Shown: one piece after another, positions 32,988 to 46,849 of the stretch
Position numbering within the stretch: position 1 is the stretch's first letter
Layout: every line of letters begins with the position of its first letter
From: Fistulifera solaris
Lineage: Eukaryota; Bacillariophyta; Bacillariophyceae; Naviculales; Stauroneidaceae
Assembly: GCA_030295235.1 (NCBI GenBank)
Contig: AP026124.1
Coordinates: forward strand, 1,116,001-1,180,000
Direction: 5' to 3'
DNA: 64,000 bases
The notes under the pieces: model-generated
What the model saw: the letters and a program-made list of their open reading frames with translations, nothing else
Databases searched by the model: none
Told to the model about the DNA's origin: nothing
Made by a program: the position numbers and the translations under genes

Positions 32988-33469
32988 TAATAGCCTTTGG
33001 GATTGGGGCTGGGGGTTAGCGATTAGGTGAAAGATTTAAGCTTAAGTATCTAAGTATGGTCCGGTACCGTAGTTTGATTTTTTAATAGAACCTACTCTGC
33101 GTCCTAACCTAGGATGGTGTATGAACCATGGATCATGATGTCCTTTAACCTCAAATTGTTTGACAAACATTAAGCAAGCCGGACGAAATTGAAGAACAAT
33201 TGCATAAAAACAATCGGCGCAAGAGAATGGCTAGCTCTAATTCAGTTACAGTTTCTGCGCCTCATTGAGCTGGCGGTGCTATGATGAAACAATCCTTATA
33301 AGCTAAAAATCAAGACGTCAGAAATAGAATAGGCTGGAATGTTAACAACGATAATGTCCGAACGGCTAAAGTCACTGTCTATTCAACCAGCATGTCTCTA
33401 AAACTAATCCGCTAATTAATTGAGTTCTCCATAAAATACAGCGATCCGTTTTGATCACTACTACTTGAA
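32988..33469. other. Intergenic sequence
   Basis: 3' flank of the plastid Ig-like gene. A GTCCGGTACCG motif lies near 33059..33069. Nothing else supported. Confidence 0.5.
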
Positions 33470-34445
33470 TTACATCGATCCAATTCCGGTCAGCTTCCAA
33501 GTCCACTTATCATCTTCGGTCTCGATGACAAGGAATCCCTCTGAGACTCCAATCGATGATGGACGAAACTTAACGATGAATTCGGTTGGGTCTCCTCGTC
33601 CGTTCAAACTTCCCTCCGTGGGACTGACACTCCATTCCGCAGTGTTGGTATCGTACGTAAAGGCTGCACGGAAATCAGAAAAGCCCATGAAAGGATTTTT
33701 TATTTTCATCTCGAACACTTGAAACTGATTCATTCGGCCAGATAGGGCAATTTCCCCGCAGTTGATGCCTCCCGGAATGACAGGACCAAAGACTTCGTTC
33801 AGGTCGAAATCTTGTGTGCGCTCCACGCCAAAGGAAGAAAGCTTTCGCCAATCTTCGTCGGCAGATTCAGCTATTTTATCAAATTGATCGGTAAAATACT
33901 TGTGCTGGTTGCGTTCCATCTGTACTTCCTGCTGATTTTTCCAGTTTTCTAGCTGCTGAGCTCTTGCTGTGTCGTAACCTTTTTCAATCAGCTCCTGTGC
34001 GTAACCAGTTGCTTTACCCCACGCGTTTTTGGCACTCATGACCTTTGATTTGGCCATTTCTGCCGTCTTTTCCCACTCCTTTTCGAGTCCGGTATTTCCA
34101 TCACCCGCAACACCCATTTGTCCTGTTATAAAACAAAAGGAATGTGAGAATGCTAGAAAGATTTAGTAGAAATACGGAAAGAAACTTGCCGTCACCGCCG
34201 TCAAATTCGTTAAAGTCGACATAATCTTTCCAGTCCCCAGGACCATAACGATCTGTACCAGCTTCTCGCGTATTTGGGGAATTATACGTCGGTTGCTGGG
34301 GCTGCTGGGGGCTCGAAAGGTCATCCAAGTACCCTTTGCGAATGGTCGATGGTGTCCGTGACACAAATAATGATGGGCGAAAAGCTTCGGCGGAACCCGA
34401 CAGCGAAAGGAAGTACGCAATCCCGGTGGCAGTTACAAACTTCAT
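33470..34445 (-). CDS. Plastid-targeted protein with C-terminal Ig-like domain, unknown role
   Basis: 302 residues: exon 1 34445..34190, intron 34189..34123 (67 nt), exon 2 34122..33470. ATG at 34445 opens a signal peptide ending SGSAEAFRPSLF, a classic diatom AF plastid junction. After splicing the protein reads FDGGDGQMGVAGDG, a segment I associate with diatom plastid proteins, then a charged helix with many Gln/Lys, then about 115 residues of alternating beta strands (VFEMKIKNPFMGFSDFRAAF; TEFIVKFRPSSIGVSEGFLVI) that look like an Ig/MSP-type fold. The best splice uses a GC donor (GCAAGT); a GT donor six bases upstream also keeps the frame. Function unknown. Confidence 0.65.
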
Positions 34446-34964
34446 GTTTTGCGTCTGATTGCTTCAAAAGGTTTCGGAAAAGAAAAAGAAATAATACGGA
34501 TCGACTACAAAGTAAGTTTGCAGCTGTATTTATTTGTTTCGTATCTGGATCTTTCCTCGCCGTGGAGTGCGAGGGTAGAGGAAAGCAGGAAAGAACTACG
34601 AACGAACCTGGGTAGGGTAGTGGTGTGTACTGGTACAGTGCATCGTAGAGTGGCAAGCAGAAGCTTCATTGACAACTGGGACACATGATTGGTCTTAGCC
34701 TGTGACGTGGGCTATGTGATGTAGAAGTGTGTCGTTACGGTATTCTTGGACAACGTACGTAGTACAGACGTCGAGCGAGCGCCTTCGACAAATTTGAAAT
34801 GACTATAGCAAAAATAGTGCAATAATTTGAAACATCTCGAAGTAAAACCAAGCCATCGCTAAAAAACAATCACGCCATTTCGCGGTAACACAAGTGCCGT
34901 TTGCATTGCATGTGGTCTCCATTGATTTCGAGCTCATCCGTTTCTTCACTTTACCACCTTCACA
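34446..34964. other. Divergent promoter region
   Basis: Between the Ig-like plastid gene and the small 102-residue gene. It contains a TGACGTGG element at 34703..34710 and a TACTGGTAC palindrome near 34629..34637. No gene. Confidence 0.45.
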
Positions 34965-35350
34965 ATGGAATTCTTGAATCAAATTCCTTCGGAACTTAAA
35001 TTGCCTCTCGTTGTGGCTGTAAGTAGGAAAACGAACGCGAACTCTTATTTGAAAACAAATTGCTCACGTGCTCTAACATTCTCGTTATTTGTCAGGTTGG
35101 CCTTGTTGGTTTTGTGGCCGTCATTGGTGCTTCCTCCCTTTCCATTGTGCCAGAAAAGTCCGAAGCGATGGAAAAAGTACCGACTAGTCCTGCTTCAAGC
35201 TCAAGCACAGAAGAGACGGACGATGCAGGCGACAAGCCCAAAACACCCAAGAGAAGTACGCGCTCCAAAAAAGAAGATTTGGGAACATTTACGTCTCCGG
35301 AAGGACGTCGAATCTCTCGAAGACTGCAGAACAAGCAGAAGGACCACTAA
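34965..35350 (+). CDS. Small one-helix membrane protein
   Basis: 102 residues in two exons, 34965..35018 and 35096..35350 (77-nt intron, GTAAGT...TTGTCAG). The N-terminal part MEFLNQIPSELKLPLVVA continues through a hydrophobic helix (VGLVGFVAVIGASSL), and the rest is a polar Ser/Glu then Lys/Arg-rich tail (TPKRSTRSKKED; GRRISRRLQNKQKDH). No family recognised. Splice continuity through the helix and a clean stop support a real gene. The basic tail would face the cytosol or bind nucleic acid or anionic lipid; that is inference. Confidence 0.65.
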
Positions 35351-35529
35351 TCTAATTATTCTGTGTCGGCAATAAACGTTAAAACTGTAAAATGATTGTC
35401 ATTTCTTTTAAAATTGATGAATGAGCGTATTGACGCCATTTTTTATTGAATACTCAGTATCTTGTTTTTGTGTAAATCCTCCACATCGTTATACGGCCTC
35501 AACTTCTTGCTACATTAATGATTTATTAC

Positions 35530-36838
35530 TTATACGTCTACCACACGAGCCAGCTTCTGAATACGGTTCAGCAACAGATCTCCTTTCTGGATCATTTCGC
35601 GGTACTGTGCATTCTTCAAATCCGGTCGATTTGTCACAATGACACCTCCATACTTATCAATCTTGGCAGATAATCGGTTGGACGCAATAAAACGACTGGC
35701 GTGGTAGTCAACAAAGTCAGGGCTAACTCCAAAAGCGTCGGCCATGGCCTGGAGAGTCACCGATTGATATGAATCCAAGAACTGCTTGTAAGCGAGAATA
35801 TGCAACTCTCTCATCCAGAAAGCAGCATGTGGATGCAAGTAGCGGTCTTTCATTAGAACGGCTTCAACTTCCACCATAGAGCGCAAGTATGTCTTATAGT
35901 CGCAGTCGTAAAAAGCCCGAACAAGATTGATCTAGATGAATCCATCATCATATAGTGTAGAGCGTTCAGTATACACAAGCATAAAACGCAGCAAGCAAAA
36001 TAATCAAAAGGAAGAGACTTACCACTTGCGGGATTTCCGTCGCCACAGAAATAATCTCCGGTCCGTCGATGATATGCTTCTTCAATCCGGGACGCGGCAG
36101 ATGCAACATGTTCGTTAGAATAGCATAAACAATGAAATCGGAATAATTGCAAATCTCGTTACACGTGAAAGTAGCAATGCAATCCAACAATAGCTTGCTG
36201 GCAGCTTCCATATCCCGATGCAACATGAATTGCAGTCCTTTGTAGACCTTTAGACGATTACGACGATCCCAATCACCTCCACTTCCTTCATTCGCCAGCT
36301 TGTCGGCCTGCTCAATAAAATTATCAGCCTTTTTCGAATTTCCATAAAAAGATGCGACTCTGGCACTTTCCATCAAGGCATCAATCTTTTTTCCGGACGA
36401 TAGCTTGGGCAAATCAATGACTTTCTGATACGCCTCCAAAGCTTCCGCCTCGGAAAGCGATTTAGCGGCGAAACGGGCAATTTCCAAACGGGCGTCCATG
36501 ACCTCCATATCGCCGGCACTTTCTTTTGCTTCTTCTACTTTTCGTTCGAGTTCCTCGAGTTCCGCGGCGAGCTTGTTCTCCATGGCTTTCAGACCGTCTT
36601 CGGTGAGTAATGCCGGAGATGCACCGGTCTGCATACCACCACTGATTGCGTCTCGGAGATGACGATACAATGAAGGGTTCTCGAGTTCTGCTGCAATCTG
36701 GTTGAAAAGTTCTACTTGCAGGGACTCTTGATGAGGGAGATGGATAGCGCAGTGCATCTTTTGACAAAACGCCATGTTGGGATAAGGCGCTGCTGTTTCC
36801 TCTGCCGCCGAAGTCGCTCCGCTCGATGGCTTAGACAT
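35530..36838 (-). CDS. RPN7: 26S proteasome regulatory subunit RPN7 (PSMD6)
   Basis: 405 residues: exon 1 36838..36023, intron 36022..35932 (91 nt, GTAAGT...ATCTAG), exon 2 35931..35530. RPN7 is a PCI-domain subunit of the proteasome lid. The N-terminal part has the TPR-like helices (EALEAYQKVIDLPKLSSGKKID; NRLKVYKGLQFMLHRDM) and FTCNEICNYSDFIVYAILTNML. The PCI winged helix follows: AFYDCDYKTYLRSM, RYLHPHAAFWMRELHILAY, MADAFGVSPDFVDYHASRFI, and the C-terminal DLKNAQYREMIQKGDLLLNR, almost invariant in the family. ATG at 36838 is the first in frame. No frame break. Functionally it lies in the same degradation route as ATE1 substrates. Confidence 0.95.
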
Positions 36839-37050
36839 AATAAATTGATTGAAGAAGTTGAACAACAAACGAAGCTGTCTAAGGGGAAATGGGAATTGAG
36901 AGATCGTCGACCACCGCTGTTTATTTGAGCCTCTTGTTACTACATCATGGTCTCTCGAATTTGTCGTCCCCTATCCACTATTTGCTGCGGCGACCCGGAT
37001 CGAAGGTTTTGGAAAAGGTCCGTACGTCAACGAGCCAACGCTTCCTAATT

Positions 37051-37071
37051 CATGACTGAAGTTCAGTCGTG
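37051..37071. repeat. CATGACTGAA inverted repeat, copy 1
   Basis: Arms CATGACTGAA and TTCAGTCGTG (one mismatch) around a single G. A second copy in the same orientation is at 37477..37497, and a looser copy at 51001..51028. Confidence 0.7.
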
Positions 37072-37476
37072 TTCTCATGAACTAACACTTACGGTCCATA
37101 GTAAAAAATGGAAATGAACGATCCGCAAGAATTTTCGACAAAAATACTCAAAACGGTCACATGATAGAAATCGCAAACCACGCTAGTTCAACGTAAGCGT
37201 AAGGAAATTTGGACAAAAATAGCAGTTCGTGGTGGTTGGTCGATCTTGGCGCCCGGCACCGTAGATGAGAGTCTTGAGACGATCGGTGGTCCCCCGGTCG
37301 TGTCGGAATCAGATAGGAGCCCCTCTGCTCACTGCTAACATGAGTGACCTGGCAGCGGTTCGGTGTTCGGTGGATTTCATCCAGTTGTGTTTCTCTAACT
37401 TGTATTAGGGATTCGGTTCTAGTGTAAGGATAGGACGTAAGCAGTCAACTCAAGCCATTTTTTCTCAGTTTTTATT

Positions 37477-37497
37477 CATGACTGAAATGCAGTCGTG
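37477..37497. repeat. CATGACTGAA inverted repeat, copy 2
   Basis: CATGACTGAAATGCAGTCGTG, matching copy 1 except in the centre, 426 bases downstream. Confidence 0.7.
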
Positions 37498-37651
37498 GTT
37501 TTTTTCTTATTAACATACTCAGTACCGGTACTCAGAATTAATTTCCTCATTTTGATGATCTCTCGTTTTTCCCAGCCGCATTGCACAATGTTCAAAAGAC
37601 GCATTATTATTGCCTTTACTTATATATCTATCAAACAATCAAACGAATAAC

Positions 37652-39261
37652 ATGTCAGCACTTTTGTGCCGAGTGTCGCGCCTTCGGTTACAGCCTTCCG
37701 TTCGCTTATCTTCATTTATTTACTCACTAAAGTTTGATCTGACCCATGTTCCATCACGAAAGACCCTCCTCGTCAACAGAAAGTGTTTCTCTTCTTACAA
37801 AATTGCCATTGTCGGAAGCGGACCTGCGGGGTGCTACTCTGCCAAATATTTAAAGTCTTCATTAGACAAACAGCAACACCGCGCACAAATTGATGTAATA
37901 GAACGACTGCCGACACCGTTCGGTTTGGTGCGATACGGTGTAGCTCCCGATCATCCGGAGGTGAAGAATGTTCAAAATGATTTTGCTGCACTCTTTGAGG
38001 GCACCGATGAAAGTATGGAAACCGTGAATGTGCGTTTCTTGGGAAATGTGAAAGTGGGCTGGGATGTCACCGTGACGGAACTTCGTTCGATTTATGATGT
38101 TGTATTACTGGCTTACGGTTGCGAATCCGATCGCAGACTCATTCTCCCCGGGTCACATTTGCCGCAAATATTGTCGGCAAGAGAATTTGTTGCCTGGTAC
38201 AACGGCCACCCAGATTTTGTACACGTGGGTGAGCAAGTATCCAAGGCTCTCCAGGTGACAGCAGCCGACACGGTGGAAAGTGTTCGAAACGCTCATGTTG
38301 TGGTGATTGGTCACGGCAATGTGGCGCTGGATTGCGCCAGAATACTTGCCAAGGGTGGTCAGAACTTGCACGATACTGACATAGCCTCGCACACATTTCC
38401 TGTTATTGGAGGAGGTATATCGCGAATATCCGTAATCGGCAGAAGAGGTCCCATTCAAGGGGCATTCACCATCAAAGAGATTCGCGAGCTCGTTCGGCTC
38501 CAAAGAGAAGGCTATGGAACTTCCTTCCGCGTATCACCACAAGAACTTAAGGCAGGAATGAACGAATCATCACTACAGGAAATGGAAGGGCTAGCTGGTC
38601 GACCGAAGCAACGGATATGTGACTTGCTACAGAAAGCGGCAGCGAGTGCGTCGGAAACCTCAGAATGTGAAAAGAGAGTTGATTTACGTTTCTTTTTGAA
38701 GCCGCTTCGATTTGAAACAAAAGAGGATGATCCATCTCGACTGTCGGCAGTTATTTGTGAAAAGACGGCGTTGCGTGGTGAGCCTGGACGCCAAAAGGCC
38801 ATTGGAACTGGAGAGTACGAGTCACTCTATGCCGATCTTGTTTTAGTTAGTATCGGCTACAAAGGCACAGCCTTGCGCGGTGTAGAACCATTTTTGATGA
38901 AGAAATCGGCATTGTACGAAATCGGAACGGTAAGGTTGATCATTCAAATGACTTCGAATGTGGTCTTTACGTCGCTGGTTGGCTGAAGCGTGGGCCATCT
39001 GGGATCATCGGAACAAACATACCCGATGCCAAAGACACGGTTGCTTCAATTATGCAAGATCTTCAAGTTACGAAGCCGCGCGTGCAACGTGCAGGAGACA
39101 TTGATTCAATATTGGCAGAGCGAAAGATACAAGTGGTGGTTTGGGAAGATTACAAGAGATTAGACGATTACGAGCAAACTCACAAAAGAAGTGACAACCA
39201 GCCAAGGGAGAAAGTTGTTAGCATCAAGCTGCAACTAGAAGCTGCTTTAAAATTTTATTGA
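37652..39261 (+). CDS. Mitochondrial NADPH:adrenodoxin/ferredoxin reductase
   Basis: About 536 residues, ATG at 37652. The enzyme passes electrons from NADPH through FAD to mitochondrial ferredoxin for Fe-S cluster assembly. A basic presequence (SALLCRVSRLRLQPSVRL) leads to the FAD loop IAIVGSGPAGCYSAKYL, ERLPTPFGLVRYGVAPDHPEVKN, the NADP site VVVIGHGNVALDCARIL, GRRGPIQGAFTIKEIREL, and the C-terminal GLYVAGWLKRGPSGIIGTN. One missing base at about 38932..38933 interrupts the frame just before the last motif; restored, the length is divisible by three. An apparent donor (GTAAGG) at the break is rejected as an intron because the sequence beyond encodes conserved residues. Confidence 0.9.
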
Positions 39262-39360
39262 AGATACCACGACTTCTAAAAAACTTTGAAATAGTCTCGT
39301 CTGCATATACTCTAGCCTGGTGCGGACATCGCCCATCTTTTCTTAAGGTAACACATCGAA

Positions 39361-42482
<3,122 letters not shown>

Positions 42483-43376
42483 TTAAGGAAGTGAATCGAT
42501 AGCTTCCTGAGCTGCCGACAAATCAATCATTGCAGCATTTCGTAAAAGCCCAACATCTATCGACCCACAAACAAGCGAGTATCCACGCAAGAACATCTCT
42601 TTCACGCTACGACCCGGAACCTGAAAGCCAGCTAATAAGCATCCACTCGCCAGAACGCTATCCTCGGCTTTCAAAATCAATTCTTTAACATCCTCGTCTT
42701 CAAAACGCCCCATTTTGCCTATGCTGCAGGATAAATCAAATGGTCCCAGAAATATTCCATCTATACCCTCCACTCCGGCAATTTCTGGAATTGCCATCAC
42801 CCCGCTTTCGCTCTCCACTTGCACCATAACTAGAAGATCCTCTTGACACTGTTTTAAATAAGTTTTCGTATTGATTCTACCCCATCCGGTAGCTCGCACA
42901 AAGGGAGCAGCACATCCACGAGTTCCATCAACACTCGAGGAGAGCGAGTCGCTTGAGGGCGGATATCGTGTTGATGCTACCACTGCCTTCGCCGTTGCTG
43001 CGTCCTCCACCATGGGAACCAGAACACCCCCAGGTAATCGCATTGAGTCAAGCACTTTTTTCATATAAATAGGATCATGATTCGGTAGTCGGACTATGGC
43101 TTCTGTCGCATGTCGTCCCTCTAGGGATGCAATCGAATGAGATGATTGAATTGCTTGAAGTAGCCTTTGTCCCGAGTTGACATCGGTTGGACTGTGTTCG
43201 TGATCGACAACTATATGGCCATAACCTGTAAGCGCAAGAACTTCGGCAACAACAGGAGAATCTGTTAATATCAAGGGACCGTACGAGCGTCCTCCAGAAA
43301 GAAGACGCTGCCGAAGGCTCATTGATATGACTGAGATTGGATACAATGACACCATCACGAAAATCGCGTAAATCAT
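42483..43376 (-). CDS. HpcH/HpaI-family aldolase
   Basis: 297 residues, ATG at 43376. These class II aldolases cleave or form 2-keto-3-deoxy or related acids with a divalent metal. The start lies before a hydrophobic N-terminus (MIYAIFVMVSLYPISVIS) that may be a signal anchor; an internal Met (MSLRQRLLSGG) begins the enzyme proper. Family segments are VVDHEHSP, VRLPNHDPIYMKKVLD, GGVLVPMVEDAATAKAVV, RATGWGRIN, MVQVESESGVMAIPEIAG and GIDGIFLGPFDLSCSIG, with the metal-binding Glu in QVES and Asp in PFDLS. Tail includes VCGSIDVGLL. The substrate cannot be told from sequence. No break. Confidence 0.8.
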   Translation of the reverse strand: MIYAIFVMVSLYPISVISMSLRQRLLSGGRSYGPLILTDSPVVAEVLALTGYGHIVVDHEHSPTDVNSGQRLLQAIQSSHSIASLEGRHATEAIVRLPNHDPIYMKKVLDSMRLPGGVLVPMVEDAATAKAVVASTRYPPSSDSLSSSVDGTRGCAAPFVRATGWGRINTKTYLKQCQEDLLVMVQVESESGVMAIPEIAGVEGIDGIFLGPFDLSCSIGKMGRFEDEDVKELILKAEDSVLASGCLLAGFQVPGRSVKEMFLRGYSLVCGSIDVGLLRNAAMIDLSAAQEAIDSLP

Positions 43377-43889
43377 ATTACTCGTCGCTAGCACATCAAT
43401 TGCGACAGATTTTTCTTGCAATTGAAATTAGGGGGTCTTTCGTTAGCTACAATATGATGATGTCGTTGCTACAGCATCATTCATCATCCTCTTCTCAAGG
43501 AAACTGTAAAGAAAGATCTCGTCCGAAAAAAGCCAAATCGTCGCCATACGACTGCAACGTTCATTCACGAAAGCATGTCACATCCAATACCTGGTAGTAG
43601 AAAGCACGGAGTGTGATGTAGAAAGTAGAATGGCGGCTTGGTTAGCGTTTCTCAGTTTCTGATAGTACCTGGTATCGTTCTTAATTTGAAATATTTCGAA
43701 CGGATACGCGTTTTTGCTATCGCAGAATCGAGTCAACAAACTGTCTTTCTTTAGTTGTAAAACTACATCGAGCCGGCACGTGTTGTGAACGCAAACGCCC
43801 TCACCGAAACGCCATGACCATGATGAGAGGCAATTTTCGAAGCAATCTTACCTCATCACAAAGACAGATAAAGAGGACGATTATTATCA
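43377..43889. other. Divergent promoter region with two TACCTGGTA palindromes
   Basis: Between the aldolase (leftward) and the condensin subunit (rightward). TACCTGGTA at 43589..43597 and GTACCTGGTAT at 43665..43675. No gene. Confidence 0.55.
43665..43675. repeat. GTACCTGGTAT palindrome
   Basis: Member of the TACCTGGTA family in the condensin promoter region; a further unit lies at 43589..43597. Confidence 0.6.
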
Positions 43890-46768
43890 ATGAGCAGCGT
43901 TTTTGAGATAATACGTTCGCATTGCGAAGACCATCAAGAAAGTAGAGGCGATGACCGGTCGCTTTCTGTGGAACGACGTGCCGCCAAGATCGTTGAAGAG
44001 ATTGAAGAGTATGGTCTTGCAACTCAGATGCAAAGAGTTGCCTTGGATACTTCAGAAGGTAATTGCACCTTCGAATACGAAATAGCTGATCAGTTGATCC
44101 ATTTCCTTGAGTGCTCTTTGTACTCTCTCGTGAAGACAGATAGTGAGAGTAAGGAGGCCGTGAAAACAGTTCTTGAACTACTTGCCATTGTTTCCTCCTG
44201 CGATTCTATAATTTGTAAGCATGTGGTTGAGCGTGTCGTACATCTGTCAGAAGCGAAATTGGATAGTGTGCGTGCCACTGTCTGTCAGTTCATGGGATGG
44301 GTTGTTGGGAAAATCATGTCCCAGTCTTCGAAAAAGATCGACGAGTTCAATGATGTTTTAGATTCAGCGTCACAGATGTTGCTTCCGCGAATGACAGATA
44401 AAAGCCAAAGCGTTCGTCTTTCAGCGATCAAGGCTAGCGCCCATTTCTTCACAAGAGATGCTACCGATCCTGATATCCTTCAGGCGCTTCTTTGGTGTAT
44501 GCAGCACGATACATCTGTTGCAAATCGTATTGCGGCAACTGATTGCGTTCCCATTAACTTGGAGACTATTGATTACGTCATTCAGCGCATTCGTGATATT
44601 AAGAGCAAAGTTCGTGTGGCTGCTCTTCAATCGATTCGCATCAAATGCAATGACTTGTCGCTGCTCGATCCGACGCAGTGTGCATCGCTCTTACAGGCCG
44701 GGTATACCGAGCGGTAAGTATGTCTGATTCATACTTGCTTCATCTTATTTACGAACTCTCACGCGTAATGTCCTTGTAATACAGTTGCCAAGAGACGAAA
44801 GCTGAAACCGAGAAAGTCGTTTGTTTGAGCTGGATGAAACTGGTCAAATACGATTGCCTCCAATTGTTCAAGCATTTGTCTGTTATAGATCACGACAAGG
44901 AGTGCAAGACAGTTGCATCAATCCTGTTCAACGCATGCAAATCGGACGATGCACTTGCTTCGTTGAGCGACGCGGAAGCTCGTGAGTTCCGTGATGGCGT
45001 CAAAAATTCAGTGGTCTCCCTTGTGGACGTCACGAACGGAGAATCTTTGTCGGCCGAAACCCTTTTCATGTCAGTATCAGCATGTAGATTCGCGAGCTCA
45101 CCGAAAGAGAAAGAAGCCACTCTCGAAAAAATTCTACCCGAGATTTCGATCCTCTGTCAAACTTTAGAACAGCTTGCCGGTGATCTCATCAATGCGATCG
45201 AAGCTGACAACATCGAATCCCAGGACCTCCTCGTTTTCATGTGTGAGCAGCTAATGAAACTTGCCGTTCTGAGTGATCTCGAAGAAGGATCGCGACGTAT
45301 TTTTGTCAGTGCTCTAAATCGCCTTCTATCTTCTTTGCTCACCCCTGATGATCTGATTACTGAGGCCGTGGAAACACTGCATACAGTGAGCTTGAACGAT
45401 TCGGAATTTCTCGATCACACCATGACAGTGATTCATCAACTCGACATGCTTTCCCAAGATCAGGAAGACATTGAAGTGAGCTACAAGCTCAGAACCATGG
45501 CTATCTTATGTGCATTCTTCGAAACTGTCCATCCTAGCTCGAGCTTGGACGCATCCCTGAAAGAAATATCGGAGTACATTCTACCTGAAATATCCCAGCC
45601 GAATCGACTTTTGCGCGAGGCAGCAATCAATTGCCTGGGAAGATTCGGTCTTTTCGCTTCGAAAGATCAAGTCGAAGGCAACTACCTGTCGTTGCTGACT
45701 GGAGTTTGCAGAGATGTCGAAGAAGTAGAAGAAATCAGAGCACAAGCATTGCTCTCCATTGCCGATTGGTCGTTTGTCTACGGTCTCTGTAACGACACTG
45801 CTCTTGTGATTACCGACTTTCTTGAGCGTCCCGAGCATCCCAAGTCCTTGTCGTACATTGCAGCTGAAATTGCAACGAAACTTTTATTATCAGGCAAAGC
45901 CGATAGTGCCGCCTGGTTGGGAATTCTGCTTTCTACATTCTTCGATCCACAAACAGAGAAAGATTTTCATGAGTTCGACGATGTTACTCAGGTCGGCAAT
46001 CCCATTCGAGTTCATCAGATTCTAACCATTTTCTTCCCTGCGTACGCTTGCATACATCTGAACAAAGATGAAACCTTGTTCGAGGGCGTGGGTTTGGCCT
46101 TGCAGCGTGTACAAGATCTTCGAGATCAGCGGAAGAAAGCTTCGAAACGGGGCACGTCGCGAAAGATCTCCGCTGGTACTTTTCCGTATACGAAACTTCT
46201 AGACTACGTTGTCATCACCATGGAAGACGCCTGGTCACATGCCAATTCATCCAAACAAGAGGACTCCAACAAGGAAGGTTCGCTGCAAAGAGATAGTGTT
46301 CTTCGGGCTGCAGTTGAGGTGGCGTTCTATCTCGAAAAGAATCTCTGTGATCTTGGAGTGACTATCATTCGGACGTTATGCAAATGGTTGAGTGTCCAAG
46401 AGATCGACGTGTTGTCGTGTGCTTCGAAGTCTTTGTCTAAACTAAAAACCTGTGTGGACGGGATCGAGATGGCTCTGTCCGATGCCACAGCTGAGAAGTA
46501 CTTGGCGCCGCTCGTAACTCGTCTTTCTCAAGTACCTGCTGAAGACAACTCTCAATCTGAAACTGGTGAAGACTCAGAAGATGACCAAGAAAGTGAGGAG
46601 TTAGCGAATTCATTCTACAACCTCCAGGTGTCGAGCGAATCACCGCCTCCCAAGGAAAACTTACCGGCGGATCTATCCTCACTCTCCAGCAAGCGCAGCA
46701 GCGGCGAGTTTCTTCCCACTCCCAGCAGACAATCCAGATTTGCTGAACGCCATTTGAATGTTGAATAA
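43890..46768 (+). CDS. Condensin complex subunit CAP-G (Ycg1)
   Basis: 935 residues: exons 43890..44713 and 44785..46768 with a 71-nt intron (GTAAGT...ATACAG). CAP-G is the HEAT-repeat subunit of condensin I that grips DNA and helps compact mitotic chromosomes. HEAT-like helices run throughout: MLLPRMTDKSQSVRLSAIKA, IQRIRDIKSKVRVAALQSI, then the central CLSWMKLVKYDCLQLFKHL, ILPEISQPNRLLREAAINCL, and VHQILTIFFPAYA in the Cnd3 C-terminal domain. The tail is acidic/Ser-rich and probably disordered. ATG at 43890. Splice joins ER to CQETK within the repeats. No frame break. Identification is by family pattern; length is slightly below animal CAP-G (about 1,015). Confidence 0.85.
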
Positions 46769-46849
46769 ACAATATTCTAAAATTAATTGTTTGAGACAAC
46801 TCATTCTAATTTATAGTGAATTCGTTAAGAAAATAATCTTATCCTAAAA

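Larger units (their letters stand above)
36839..37651. other. Divergent intergenic region with two small palindromes
   Basis: Between RPN7 (leftward) and the ferredoxin reductase (rightward), 813 bases. Two related palindromes (37051..37071 and 37477..37497) bracket a GC-richer stretch, 37250..37360. A 12-base palindrome AGTACCGGTACT lies at 37521..37532. No tRNA, snRNA or protein gene is recognised in the stretch between, though its length and composition leave an RNA gene possible. Confidence 0.45.

Noticed and set aside
37250-37420. Possible structural RNA gene between the CATGACTGAA palindromes
   Set aside because: No tRNA box, snRNA core or other RNA signature recognised; kept only as a note in the intergenic entry.
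38929-39000. Intron in the ferredoxin reductase at a GTAAGG donor
   Set aside because: The sequence after the donor encodes the conserved GLYVAGWLKRGPSG segment, so it is exon; a missing base explains the stop.
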